Positions 1 to 7,861 of a stretch of DNA of 17,510 bases are shown piece after piece. Numbering within the stretch: position 1 is the stretch's first letter; each line of letters opens with the position of its first letter. The DNA is taken from the NCBI GenBank assembly GCA_964384675.1, contig CAYLNK010000117.1, forward strand, positions 1-17,510, in the 5' to 3' direction. The notes beneath the pieces were generated by a model. The model was not told where the DNA came from, made no database searches, and saw only the letters and a list, made by a program, of their open reading frames with translations. The stretch is from CAYLNK01 sp964384675. GTDB taxonomy: Bacteria; Acidobacteriota; Thermoanaerobaculia; UBA5066. Both the position numbers and the translations under genes were made by a program.

Positions 1-2015
1 ACCGCGAGCGCGTTGGCCAGGCCGGCGGACGGGTCGGGCGTGGAGAGGCCGGCCACCCGGATCGCGCGCTCGTACTCCGCGAGCGCCTCCTCCGTGCGGC
101 CGCAGTATTCGAGGGCTCGGGCCAGGTCGCTGTGCCCGGCCAGGAACTCCGGGTCCATCTCGAGCGCGCGACGGTAGAACGGCACGGCCTCCTCGTACCG
201 CCGCGCGTAGAAATAGGCGTCGCCGACCGCGGTGAGGATGATGAGCGACAGCGGGTCGAGCTCGAGCGCGCGCGTGACCCAGGCGATCCCCTCGTCGTGC
301 CGGCCGAGACCGGTGCAGAGGTGCCCGAACCAGCGGTGTGCCGTGGCGTAGCCGGGCGCGAGCGCGATGGCGCGCCGGAAGGACGCCTCGGAGGCGTCCC
401 AGTCCCAGTCCCAGAAGCGCCCCACGAAGCCGAGCGAGGCGTGCGCCTCGGCGAGCTGGTCGTCGAGGGCCAGGGCGCGGTACGCCGCCGCCTTCGAGCG
501 CGGGAAGGCGTCGCCCGGCGCCATGGCCTTCGTCTGCCCGAGCGCCGCCCAGGCGTCGGCGAGGCCGGCCCAGGCGAGCGCGTACTCCGGGTCGTGGGCG
601 AGGGCCTCCTCGTAGTGCCGCACCGCGGCGCGCAAGGAGTCGGGGGTCCAGCGGTTCCAGGAGTAGCGGCCCCGGAGGTACGCCTGGTACGCGGGAGTCG
701 CGGGAGTCGCGGAAGCGGGGTGCGGCCCCGACCGCCGCTTCGCCCCCGAGCCCTTCCCGCGGAGCCGGCGTTTGAGCTCGTCGGCGATCTCGTCGCGCAC
801 CGCCATCAGCTCGGCGAAGGGGCGCTCGTAGCGCCGCCCCCAGAGCCGCGAGCCGTCCTCCACCGCCACCAGCTCGCATGCGGCCAGGAGCCGATCGCCC
901 CGCTGGCGGATCCGGCCCGTGACGACCGCGTCCACACCGAGCTCGCGCCCGACCTCCACGGGGTGCTCGACCCGGGCCTTGAACCGGATCACCGTGCTGC
1001 GCGCCAGCACGCGAAGGCGCGGCAGCCGGGTGAGCGCGTCGAGGACGCTCTCGGCAATGCCCTCGCTGAGGTACTCGAGCTCGGGGTCGTCGGACTCGTT
1101 CACGAACGGCAGGACGGCCACGGAGTCGAGGGCGCCGTCGCGTCGAGGCGCGGCGCGAGAGACGGCCGACGCTCCCGTCGTCGACCCCTCCAGCTCCTCG
1201 AGGAGCCGCAGCGCCGAGGAGGGGCGGTCGCCGGGCCTCTTGGCGAGGCAGCGGCGCAGGAACGGGGCGAGCCACGGCGGCGTGGACGGGAGCGGCGACG
1301 GCTCCTCGGTCAACGTCGCCGCCAGGGTCTCCCCCGCCGTGCGCCTCACGAACGCCGGCTTCCCGGTCACCAGCTCGAAGAGAACGCAGCCGAGCGCGAA
1401 GAGGTCCGTCCGATCGTCCGCGAGCTCGCCCCGGATCTGCTCCGGGGCGATGAAGCCCATGGTCCCCACGAGCGCCCCGACGTCCGTGCCGCGGATCTCC
1501 GTGGGGGCGGTCGAGCCGTGCGCCTGCATCGCCGCCCCCGGCATCAGCTTGGCGAGCCCGAAATCCAGGATCTTGATCCGCCCGTCGGTGGTGAGGAACA
1601 GGTTCTCGGGCTTGAGGTCGCGGTGGAGGATCCCCTTCTCGTGCGCGGCGGCCAGGCCCCGCGCGACCTGCGCGGTCCAGTCGAGGGCCCGCGCGAGCGG
1701 GACGGGCCCGTCGCGCATCACGCCCCGGAGCGTCGCCCCCTCGAGGAGCTCGGTGACGAGGTACGGGCTGCCGTCCTCGGTCCCGACGTCGAAGACCGTC
1801 AGGATGCCAGGGTGGTTGAGCGACGACGCCGCGCGCGCCTCCAGCCCGAAGCGGCGCAGGAGGTCGGCGTCCCCGGCGACGGCGGGAGGCAGGACCTTGA
1901 TGGCGACGCTCCGCCCGAGCCGTGTGTCCCGCGCCCGGTACACCACTCCCATGCCGCCCTCGCCGAGCTTCACGTCGATCTCGTAAGGGCCGAGGCGCGT
2001 GCCCGGTGCGATCAC
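1..2015 (-). CDS. Ser/Thr protein kinase with FlgO/TolB-like domain and TPR repeats (C-terminus cut off by window edge)
   Basis: Cytoplasmic signalling kinase, about 671 codons visible, no stop before base 1. From a GTG at 2015 the protein begins GTRLGPYEI, the usual opening of this bacterial PknB-type group. The glycine loop GEGGMG is at residues 18-23, catalytic Lys40 in VAIK, HRDLKPEN at 131-138, DFG at 151-153 and APE at 190-192, so the kinase looks active. After a short linker a FlgO/TolB-N-like domain (about 298-415, starting SVAVLPF) follows, then TPR-type helices from about 430 to the edge, including the WDWDWD motif common in such proteins. No transmembrane segment separates kinase and sensor parts, unlike many PknB kinases. 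The GTG at 2015 is chosen because it gives the family N-terminus and has a -10-like box 8 nt upstream; GTG 2036 is an in-frame alternative. The decarboxylase gene ends 55 nt upstream, so co-transcription is possible. Substrate unknown. Confidence 0.93.
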   Translation of the reverse strand, partial: MIAPGTRLGPYEIDVKLGEGGMGVVYRARDTRLGRSVAIKVLPPAVAGDADLLRRFGLEARAASSLNHPGILTVFDVGTEDGSPYLVTELLEGATLRGVMRDGPVPLARALDWTAQVARGLAAAHEKGILHRDLKPENLFLTTDGRIKILDFGLAKLMPGAAMQAHGSTAPTEIRGTDVGALVGTMGFIAPEQIRGELADDRTDLFALGCVLFELVTGKPAFVRRTAGETLAATLTEEPSPLPSTPPWLAPFLRRCLAKRPGDRPSSALRLLEELEGSTTGASAVSRAAPRRDGALDSVAVLPFVNESDDPELEYLSEGIAESVLDALTRLPRLRVLARSTVIRFKARVEHPVEVGRELGVDAVVTGRIRQRGDRLLAACELVAVEDGSRLWGRRYERPFAELMAVRDEIADELKRRLRGKGSGAKRRSGPHPASATPATPAYQAYLRGRYSWNRWTPDSLRAAVRHYEEALAHDPEYALAWAGLADAWAALGQTKAMAPGDAFPRSKAAAYRALALDDQLAEAHASLGFVGRFWDWDWDASEASFRRAIALAPGYATAHRWFGHLCTGLGRHDEGIAWVTRALELDPLSLIILTAVGDAYFYARRYEEAVPFYRRALEMDPEFLAGHSDLARALEYCGRTEEALAEYERAIRVAGLSTPDPSAGLANALA

Positions 2016-2023
2016 GGCGGGCG

Positions 2024-2029
2024 ATGTTA
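2024..2029 (-). promoter_or_regulatory. Putative -10 box (TAACAT) of the kinase gene, leaderless spacing
   Basis: TAACAT on the minus strand lies 8 nt before the GTG at 2015, and no Shine-Dalgarno lies between. A transcript starting 6-8 nt after the box would begin at or next to the start codon. No convincing -35 is visible. It is supported mainly by the same arrangement at three other genes in the window. Confidence 0.35.
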
Positions 2030-2070
2030 CGTCCACCCTTTCCGTGGACCGTTGCCGAAGCGGACGCTCC

Positions 2071-3501
2071 TCAGCCCGGGCCGGCCACGGCCGTTCGCAT
2101 TCGCAGCGCCCCGATCTCGGCCTCGACGGCCTCGAGGATCGCGTCTGCCGCGCGGTCGATGTCGGCCTCGCTCGTCGACCAGTTGGAGACCGACAGCCGC
2201 AGCGCGTCCCGGCCGTGCCGCCGCGTGCCGCTCGCCCAGAGCACCCCGCCGCGCCGCACCCTCTCCCCGACGGCGATCGTGAACGCGTCGCCGTCCCCGC
2301 CGGCGGGCGGCTCGACTCGCACGAGCACCTGGTTGAGGACGACGTCGTTGAGGACGCGGACGGCGGGGTCTTGCCGCAGCGCGTCCGCCAGACGGCGGGC
2401 GCTCGCGCAGCCTCCCTCGACCAGCGCCGCCACGCCGCGTCGCCCGAGGCTCAGCAGAGCCGCATAGAGCGGGAAGACCCGCGCCCGCCGCGACGACTCG
2501 GGGGTGTAGTCGTGACCGTCCCGCTCGGCGCTGGCGGCCGGGATCAGGTAGTCCGCCCGCTTCAGGAACGCGGCGCGGTGGCTCGTCGGGTGGGCCACGA
2601 TCGCGAGGCCGGAGTCGTACGGGACGTTCAGCCACTTGTGCGCGTCGGTCGCCCAGGAGTCCGCCCTCTCCACGCCGCGCACCAGAGGGCGCAGCGACGG
2701 CGAGGCGGCGGCCCAGAGCCCGAACGCGCCGTCCACGTGCAGCCAGGCGCCGTGCCGGTGCGCGATCCCGGCGACCTCGTCGAGCGGGTCGAACGCGCCG
2801 GTACTGACGTTGCCCGCCTGCGCGCAGACGATCGCGGGGCCGCTCCCGTCCGAGAGCGCCTCCTCCAGCGCCTCGGAACGCATCCTCCCCTGGGTGTCGA
2901 CCGCGACCTTCCGCACGCGCCTTCCGCCCAGGCCGAGCATGCGCAACGCCGAGAAGATGGTGACGTGCGCCTCGTCCCCCACGAGCACCCGCACATCCGG
3001 CGCGCCGAAGAGGCCGTCCTCCTCGACGTTCCAGCCGACCCGCTCCAGGACGGCGTGGCGCCCGGCCGCGAGACCGACGAAGTTCGCCATCTGGCAGCCG
3101 GTCACGAAGCCGACGCTCCCGCTCTCGGGGAGCCCGAGCAGGTCCTTCACCCAGCCGGCGACGACGTCCTCGACGGCCATCGCCGCGGGCGACGTGGCGG
3201 TGAGCCCGGCGTTCTGGTCCCAGGCGGACGTGAGCCAGTCGGCGGCGAGGGCGGCCGGCACGCTCCCTCCGATCACGAAGCCGAAGTACCGCGGCCCGGC
3301 GCTGGCCACGAGTCCCGCCTCGACGCCGTCCGCCAGGCGCGCGACCGCTGCTTCGGGGTCGAGCCCGGACTCGGGCAGCGAATCGTCCAGCCCGGCGCGC
3401 ACCTGGGCGAACGAGGCGCGCGCCCCAACGGGACGGTCGGCAAGGCCGTCCAGATACCGCTCGGCGCGCTCGGTCGCCAGGTTCAGCCAAGGTCGGGTCA
3501 C
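2071..3501 (-). CDS. PLP-dependent group II amino acid decarboxylase family protein
   Basis: 476 residues, the usual size for the aromatic-L-amino-acid/glutamate decarboxylase superfamily. The PLP Schiff-base lysine is Lys289 in TDAHKWLNVPYDSG. The preceding HVDGAFG (Asp257) is the cofactor-pyridine-binding segment, and DEAH (His179) supplies the ring-stacking histidine. The segment around SGSVGFVTGCQMANF matches the phosphate-binding region. A TTG 18 nt further upstream is also in frame, but GTG 3501 has a perfect AGGAGG five bases before it and is preferred. The substrate cannot be told: members annotated this way include decarboxylases of tyrosine, tryptophan, DOPA, glutamate and aspartate, and some aldehyde-forming relatives. 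The gene has its own promoter-like sequence, is transcribed away from the DUF2277 gene, and is followed 55 nt later by the kinase gene. Confidence 0.92.
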   Translation of the reverse strand: MTRPWLNLATERAERYLDGLADRPVGARASFAQVRAGLDDSLPESGLDPEAAVARLADGVEAGLVASAGPRYFGFVIGGSVPAALAADWLTSAWDQNAGLTATSPAAMAVEDVVAGWVKDLLGLPESGSVGFVTGCQMANFVGLAAGRHAVLERVGWNVEEDGLFGAPDVRVLVGDEAHVTIFSALRMLGLGGRRVRKVAVDTQGRMRSEALEEALSDGSGPAIVCAQAGNVSTGAFDPLDEVAGIAHRHGAWLHVDGAFGLWAAASPSLRPLVRGVERADSWATDAHKWLNVPYDSGLAIVAHPTSHRAAFLKRADYLIPAASAERDGHDYTPESSRRARVFPLYAALLSLGRRGVAALVEGGCASARRLADALRQDPAVRVLNDVVLNQVLVRVEPPAGGDGDAFTIAVGERVRRGGVLWASGTRRHGRDALRLSVSNWSTSEADIDRAADAILEAVEAEIGALRMRTAVAGPG

Positions 3502-3506
3502 TCGCT

Positions 3507-3512
3507 CCTCCT
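3507..3512 (-). promoter_or_regulatory. Ribosome binding site deciding the decarboxylase start
   Basis: AGGAGG on the minus strand, followed by five bases (AGCGA) and the GTG at 3501. This favours GTG 3501 over the in-frame TTG at 3519, which would place the Shine-Dalgarno inside the coding sequence. Confidence 0.75.
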
Positions 3513-3527
3513 TCGCCAACGACTGCC

Positions 3528-3557
3528 AAGCTAGGGTTCGCTCTCGCGGGACGTCAA
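3528..3557 (-). promoter_or_regulatory. Sigma70-like promoter of the decarboxylase gene
   Basis: On the minus strand, TTGACG (3557-3552) is followed after 18 nt by TAGCTT (3533-3528). This is the only place in the window where I see both a good -35 and a -10 at normal spacing. The predicted transcript would have a leader of roughly 20 nt containing the Shine-Dalgarno at 3512-3507. Confidence 0.5.
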
Positions 3558-3604
3558 GGTGACGGGCCGTCCTGACCAGCCAAGCTCGCGATCGTCGAGC
3601 GACG

Positions 3605-3610
3605 TACCAT
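3605..3610 (+). promoter_or_regulatory. Putative -10 box (TACCAT) of the DUF2277 gene
   Basis: TACCAT lies 22 nt before the ATG at 3633. A GGAGGT Shine-Dalgarno (3623-3628) falls between box and start, so a short normal leader is expected. No clear -35 is visible. Confidence 0.3.
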
Positions 3611-3632
3611 CTCCTCGGCTCCGGAGGTCACC

Positions 3633-3908
3633 ATGTGCCGAAGCATCAAGACCCTCTTCAACTTCGAGCCTCCGGCCACGGAGGAGGAGATCCGCGCGGC
3701 ATCGCTGCAGTTCGTGCGGAAGCTCAGCGGTTTCACGAAGCCGTCCCGGGGGAACGAGGAGGCGTTCGACCGCGCGGTCGAGGAGGTCGCGCAATCGGCC
3801 CGCACGCTCATCCGGTCGATGAGGACGACGGCGGAACCGCGGGACCGCGAGGTGGAGGCCGCGAAGGCGAAGGCGAGATCGGCCGCGCGTTTCGGCCCGG
3901 CCACGTAG
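3633..3908 (+). CDS. DUF2277 family protein
   Basis: 91 residues, soluble, with no signal peptide or membrane segment. The opening MCRSIKTLFNFEPPAT and the following helix ending QFVRKLSGF are the hallmark of the DUF2277 family, small proteins of about 80-90 residues found in many high-GC bacteria and of unknown function. The conserved Cys2 near the N-terminus is present. The second half (about 35-60) is a predicted helix, and the tail is Lys/Arg/Ala-rich and variable. GGAGGT four bases before the ATG supports the start. The gene stands alone between the divergent decarboxylase and the DUF1800 gene. I assign no function. Confidence 0.9.
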   Translation: MCRSIKTLFNFEPPATEEEIRAASLQFVRKLSGFTKPSRGNEEAFDRAVEEVAQSARTLIRSMRTTAEPRDREVEAAKAKARSAARFGPAT

Positions 3909-3973
3909 CCGCCCCGACCCCGCCGGCCCGACGCCGGGAGGCGGCCTGGACCCCCGGCGAGCCAGGGCTCGTC

Positions 3974-4004
3974 CACGTCTAGCGAGAACCGGCGCTCGGA
4001 CGTG
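3974..4004 (+). other. Imperfect inverted repeat (hairpin) upstream of the DUF1800 gene
   Basis: CACGTC-tag-CGAG (3974-3986) can pair with CTCG-GACGTG (3995-4004) across an 8-nt loop, giving 6 + 4 base pairs with a 3-nt bulge. It lies in the 159-nt gap between the DUF2277 stop and the GTG at 4068. No T-run follows, so it is not a typical intrinsic terminator. It could be a weak terminator, an operator half-site pair or leader RNA structure. Another GC-rich hairpin (CCGGC/GCCGG) lies near 3922-3936. Confidence 0.35.
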
Positions 4005-4067
4005 TAGACCTCGCTCGGTCGCGGCGCGTAAACACGTACCGCCGAACGGACCGAACGAGGAGACAAC

Positions 4068-6248
4068 GTGACCGCTTCCCGACTCCGGCGACTCGCCTCC
4101 GTGCCGACCCTCGCCGCCTGGCTCGCAATTGCTGCCCCGGCGGAAGCCGCCGTGACCGTCACGGTCGACCCGGCCTCCGTGACGGTCCCCACCGGCGGGG
4201 AGCGCACCTTCCGCGCGACCGTCGGTGGCACGTCCAACCGCTCCGTCACGTGGGCCGTCAACGGCGTCCCGGGCGGGAACGCGACCGTCGGGACGATCGC
4301 GTCGAGCGGCGTCTACGCGGCGCCGGCCGTGCCGCCCGCCGGCTGGACGGTGACCGTGAAGGCGACGAGCGTGGCGGCGCCCTCGGCCTCGGGGACCGCC
4401 ACGGTCACCGTGCGCCACCCGATCCCGTATGCGACCTCACTCGCCCCGGCCTCGATCCCGACCGGGCCGTTCACGCTGGTCGTGACGGGGAGCCGCTTCG
4501 TGAGCGGGGCGGTGGTGCGCTGGAACGGTGCCCCCCTGTCGACGGCGTGGAGCTCGTCCACTCGGCTCACCGCGACGGGCACGGCGACGGCCTCCGGCGA
4601 CGTCGCGATCACGGTGGCGAATCCGGGTCCGGCCTCGGTCTCGTCGCCGGCCCTCGTCCTTCATGTGACCGGCGCGACGCCGACCCCGACCATGACGCCG
4701 ACCGCGACGCCCACGGCCACCCCGACCCGCACGCCGACGCCCACGGCCACGCCCAGCCCGTCGCCGTCGGCGACACCCACGGCGTCCCCCACACCGACGG
4801 CGACCCCGACGCCCCTCCCCGCGAACGCCGGCGCGGCGCGCTTCCTGGAGCAGACGACGTTCGGGCCGACGGCGGCGCTCCTCTCCCACGTGGCAGAGGT
4901 CGGGTACGCGGGCTTCCTCGACGAGCAGCTCGCGACGCCGCCGTCCCCGTGGCCGCAGCTCGGCGCGAACCAGCGCAACGAGCTGATCGATGCCTTCTGG
5001 GCCAACGCCGCGACCGGCCAGGACCAGCTCCGGCAGCGGGTCATCTTCGCGCTCTCCGAGATCCTCGTCGTCGCCACCAGCAAGAACACCAACGCGAACG
5101 AGGTCGGCCCTTGGCTCGAGCTCCTCTCGCGGAACGCGTTCGGCAGCTACCGGACTCTCCTCCGGGAGCTGACCCTCGACGCCACGATGGGCAAGTACCT
5201 GGACCTCGCCAACAGCGGCGTCTTCGGGGGCGCCCCGAACGAGAACTACCCGCGCGAGGTGATGCAGCTCTTCTCGATCGGCCTCGTCGAGCTGAACCCC
5301 GACGGCACGCCGCGCCTCGACCCGAACGGTCAGCCGATCCCGACGTACACGCAGACGGACGTCGCGGAGCTCGCCAAGGCTCTCACCGGGTGGACGTACG
5401 GGAACGCCAGCGGCGTCCCGCCGGCCTCGGGCAACTCCAACTACTACCCGGGCCCCATGCTGCCGATCGCGTCGCGGCACGTCGCCACGGCCAAGACCTT
5501 CCTCGGCCGCACGCTCCCCGCCGGCCGGACGGCGCAGCAGGACCTGGACGACGCCATCGACACCCTCTTCCTCCATCCCAACGTCGGACCGTTCCTCGCC
5601 ACGCGCCTGATCCGCGCGCTCGTCACCAGCAACCCGACCCCGGCGTACGTCGCCCGCGTCTCCGCGCGCTTCGCGGACGACGGACAGGGTGCCCGCGGGA
5701 ACCTGGCCGCGGTGCTGCGCGCCATCCTCCTCGACCCCGAGGCGCGGAACGACGCGCCGCCGCCCACGTTCGGGCGCCTGCGCACCCACATGCAGCAGAC
5801 GATCCACTTCTGCCGGGCGCTCGGGCTCGACCTGGGTCCCGCCTCGCAGATCGCCTATCTCTTCACGGACATGAACGAGTCGCTGCTGAACGCCCCCTCG
5901 GTCTTCGGCCACTACTCGCCGGGCTACCGCATCCCGCGGACGGCGCTCTTCGGGCCGGAGTTCCAGATCTACTCCGTGAGCGACGCCGTGAACCGGGCGA
6001 ACTTCCTCTGGTGGGTGATGTCGAACCGGTGGCCGATCAACCCGGCGCTGGTGCCGTTCGTGAACCTCGCGAGGAACCCGACGGCGCTCGTCGACGCGGT
6101 CGACGCTGCCCTCCTCTCCGGGCGGATGCTGCCCACGACGCGCGCCGCGATCCTCGGCGCGCTCCCGGCGATGCCCGACGACAACGCGCGCGCCCTCACG
6201 GCGCTCTACCTCGCCGCCACCTCGGGCGAGTACCAGGTCCAGCGCTGA
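4068..6248 (+). CDS. Secreted DUF1800 protein with Ig-like domains and a Thr-Pro linker
   Basis: 726 residues. A Sec signal peptide (basic MTASRLRR, hydrophobic core, AEA cleavage site near residue 27) is followed by a bacterial Ig-like domain (about 28-116) and an IPT/TIG-like domain (about 120-200). Then comes a Thr/Pro/Ser linker (204-250) and a full DUF1800 domain (about 254-726). The DUF1800 part opens with ARFLEQTTFGP (257-267) and carries NENYPREVMQLF (391-402), the most conserved stretch of the family. The GTG start has GAGGAGA upstream. DUF1800 proteins are commonly encoded directly before a DUF1501 protein, as here (22-nt gap), implying a joint extracytoplasmic role; the biochemical activity is unknown to me. 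The Ig-like domains and extended linker suggest the DUF1800 part is held away from the cell surface or attached to a polymer. Confidence 0.93.
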   Translation: MTASRLRRLASVPTLAAWLAIAAPAEAAVTVTVDPASVTVPTGGERTFRATVGGTSNRSVTWAVNGVPGGNATVGTIASSGVYAAPAVPPAGWTVTVKATSVAAPSASGTATVTVRHPIPYATSLAPASIPTGPFTLVVTGSRFVSGAVVRWNGAPLSTAWSSSTRLTATGTATASGDVAITVANPGPASVSSPALVLHVTGATPTPTMTPTATPTATPTRTPTPTATPSPSPSATPTASPTPTATPTPLPANAGAARFLEQTTFGPTAALLSHVAEVGYAGFLDEQLATPPSPWPQLGANQRNELIDAFWANAATGQDQLRQRVIFALSEILVVATSKNTNANEVGPWLELLSRNAFGSYRTLLRELTLDATMGKYLDLANSGVFGGAPNENYPREVMQLFSIGLVELNPDGTPRLDPNGQPIPTYTQTDVAELAKALTGWTYGNASGVPPASGNSNYYPGPMLPIASRHVATAKTFLGRTLPAGRTAQQDLDDAIDTLFLHPNVGPFLATRLIRALVTSNPTPAYVARVSARFADDGQGARGNLAAVLRAILLDPEARNDAPPPTFGRLRTHMQQTIHFCRALGLDLGPASQIAYLFTDMNESLLNAPSVFGHYSPGYRIPRTALFGPEFQIYSVSDAVNRANFLWWVMSNRWPINPALVPFVNLARNPTALVDAVDAALLSGRMLPTTRAAILGALPAMPDDNARALTALYLAATSGEYQVQR
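4677..4817 (+). repeat. Low-complexity Thr-Pro repeat inside the DUF1800 gene
   Basis: This stretch encodes residues 204-250, alternating Thr-Pro with some Ala, Ser and one Arg. The DNA is a degenerate 6-nt repeat (acsccs type). It is a flexible, probably O-glycosylatable or cell-wall-spanning linker between Ig-like and DUF1800 domains, and a likely site of length variation between strains. Confidence 0.85.
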
Positions 6249-6270
6249 GCGCGGAACGGAAGGAACGAGC

Positions 6271-7635
6271 ATGAGCATCGACGGTCTGTCCCGGCGCCGG
6301 TTCCTCCAGATCTCCGCCAGCCTCGGCGTCCTCTCCTCCCTCTCACGGGTGAAGCTCGCCGAGGCCGCGGCCGGGGACTACAAGGCCCTCGTCTGCCTCT
6401 TTCTCTTCGGCGGGAACGACGGGCACAACCTCGTGGTGCCGCTCGGTGGGCCGCAGTACGCGGCGTACCAGGCGGCGCGCGGCGGGCTGGCGCTCCCGGT
6501 CAATCAGCTCCTGCCAGTGAACGACCCGGTGCTCGGGTCGTTCGGGCTCCACTACGCGATGCCGGAGATGCAGGCGCTCTTCGGCCAGGGGCGCGCGGCG
6601 ATCGTCGCGAACGTCGGGATGCTGGTGCAGCCTACCGACTACGGCGACCTCGCCACGGCCGGCTTCCCGCTCCCGGCGAACCTCCGCTCCCACTCCGACC
6701 AGGTCGTGCAGATGCAGGCCGGATTCCCCAGCTCGGGCAACGGCACGGGATGGGGCGGCCGCGCGCTCGACGTCCTCGCGGGCGCGTACAACGCCGGCTC
6801 GAGCTTCCCGACGTCGATCTCCATGCAGAGCCCGGCGCTCTTCTGCGCCGGCGCGACGGTCCAGAACGTCGCGCTCCAGCCCGGCAACAGCCTCGAGCAG
6901 AACGCGTGGAACCTCTGGCCCGCGTCTGCCGCGGCGGCGCGCTCGGCCGCCCAGCAGCAGATCGTCGCCGCGGACGCCGGCAACCAGGTCGTGAACGCCG
7001 CCAACCGGGTGATGGCGGATGCCCGCGCGCTGAACCCGCTGCTGGCGGGCGCCGCCGGCTCGCTCACGTTCCAGAAGCCGTTCCCGTCCACCGGCCTCGG
7101 CCGGCAGCTCCAGGAGATCGCGCGGGTGATCAGCCTGAACGCGTCGCTCGGCGTCGGGAGGCAGGTCTTCTTCTGCAGCCTCGGCGGCTTCGACACGCAC
7201 GGCGGGCAGGCGTACCAGCAGTGGGACCTCCTCCGGCAGGTGAGCCAGGCCCTCGACGCGTTCCACGCGGCGACGGTCCAGCTCGGCGTCGCGGATCGGG
7301 TGACGGCCTTCACGCTGTCGGACTTCGGGCGGACCCTCCAGCCGAGCGGCTCCGGCTCGGATCACGGCTGGGGCAGTCACCACCTCGTGGTGGGCGGCGC
7401 GGTGCGCGGCGGCCGGATCTACGGCCGCTTCCCGCTGATGACGAACTACGCCACCTTCAACTCCACGGCGGACGACTTCGCCGACGCCCGCGGCGTCCTC
7501 CTTCCGTCGACGGCGCTCGCGCAGTACGGCTCGACGCTCGCGAAGTGGTTCGGCGCAACCGCGGACGCGCAGCTCGACGCGCTCTTCCCCGTCCTGCCGA
7601 GCTTCCCGACCCGGGACCTGGGGTTCCTGGCGTAG
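6271..7635 (+). CDS. Tat-exported DUF1501 protein (alkaline-phosphatase-like fold)
   Basis: 454 residues. The N-terminus SRRRFLQ (7-13) followed by a hydrophobic stretch and AEAAAG is a twin-arginine signal, so it is exported folded, in line with a metal-containing alkaline-phosphatase/sulfatase-like fold. Family motifs are present: GGNDGHN (47-53), LGGFDTHGG (304-312), SDFGRT (350-355) and SDHGWGSHH (363-371), with Asp308, His310, Asp351, Asp364 and His365 as likely metal or active-site residues. The start has GGAAGGAAC upstream and follows the DUF1800 stop by 22 nt, so the two are co-transcribed. Related proteins are often annotated as sulfatase-like, but hydrolytic activity is unproven and the substrate unknown. 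The gene ends 4 nt from the convergent small membrane-protein gene. Confidence 0.94.
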   Translation: MSIDGLSRRRFLQISASLGVLSSLSRVKLAEAAAGDYKALVCLFLFGGNDGHNLVVPLGGPQYAAYQAARGGLALPVNQLLPVNDPVLGSFGLHYAMPEMQALFGQGRAAIVANVGMLVQPTDYGDLATAGFPLPANLRSHSDQVVQMQAGFPSSGNGTGWGGRALDVLAGAYNAGSSFPTSISMQSPALFCAGATVQNVALQPGNSLEQNAWNLWPASAAAARSAAQQQIVAADAGNQVVNAANRVMADARALNPLLAGAAGSLTFQKPFPSTGLGRQLQEIARVISLNASLGVGRQVFFCSLGGFDTHGGQAYQQWDLLRQVSQALDAFHAATVQLGVADRVTAFTLSDFGRTLQPSGSGSDHGWGSHHLVVGGAVRGGRIYGRFPLMTNYATFNSTADDFADARGVLLPSTALAQYGSTLAKWFGATADAQLDALFPVLPSFPTRDLGFLA

Positions 7636-7639
7636 CGCC

Positions 7640-7855
7640 TCAGCGCCGGAGCTCGAACGCCCCCTTCAGGATCACGAGCAGCCAGGGCGCCCCGTGCATC
7701 ACCAGGTCGAGCCAGTCGATCGGGCGCACGAGGGTGCCCCGGGCCAGCATCTGGAGCTTCTCGACGACGTGGGGCGGGCGGAACGGGGCGAGCCCGAGCG
7801 TCAGCGCGAGGACGATGGCGAGGCTCCACGGGACCTGGGCGAGGAGGGCGCGCAC
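7640..7855 (-). CDS. Small membrane protein of the type annotated as RND transporter
   Basis: 71 residues with an N-terminal hydrophobic helix (about 4-25), a middle segment KLQMLARGTLVRPIDWLDL and a second hydrophobic stretch (about 53-66, HGAPWLLVILKG). This pattern (W..L..GTLVRPIDWLDL.MHG.P) matches very small proteins that databases label 'RND transporter' by transfer of annotation. They are far too short to be RND pumps, so the real role is unknown. The GTG start has no Shine-Dalgarno, but TACGCT lies exactly 6 nt upstream, as at the DUF72 gene. It stands alone, convergent to the DUF1501 gene and divergent from the molybdenum hydroxylase operon. Confidence 0.75.
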   Translation of the reverse strand: MRALLAQVPWSLAIVLALTLGLAPFRPPHVVEKLQMLARGTLVRPIDWLDLVMHGAPWLLVILKGAFELRR

Positions 7856-7861
7856 CGCGGC

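Noticed and set aside
396..413. Three tandem copies of GTCCCA.
   Set aside because: They encode the Trp-Asp repeats (WDWDWD) of a TPR helix common in this kinase family, so the repeat is explained by protein sequence.
691..717. Two exact copies and one degenerate copy of the 9-mer GCGGGAGTC.
   Set aside because: It is short, in frame (SATPAT in the kinase linker) and best explained as linker low complexity.
132..2282. Long plus-strand open frames opposite the kinase (and 1999-3534 opposite the decarboxylase).
   Set aside because: They are Arg/Pro/Gly-rich translations antisense to genes with complete family motifs; long stop-free antisense frames are expected at this G+C.
4677..4817. Periodic C/G-rich repeat that could look like a minisatellite or CRISPR-like array.
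   Set aside because: The period is 6 nt with no spacers, and it encodes a Thr-Pro linker inside an intact reading frame.
4437..6278. A 613-codon minus-strand open frame opposite the DUF1800 gene.
   Set aside because: Arg/Glu/Val-biased composition and no domain; the plus-strand DUF1800 protein explains the region.
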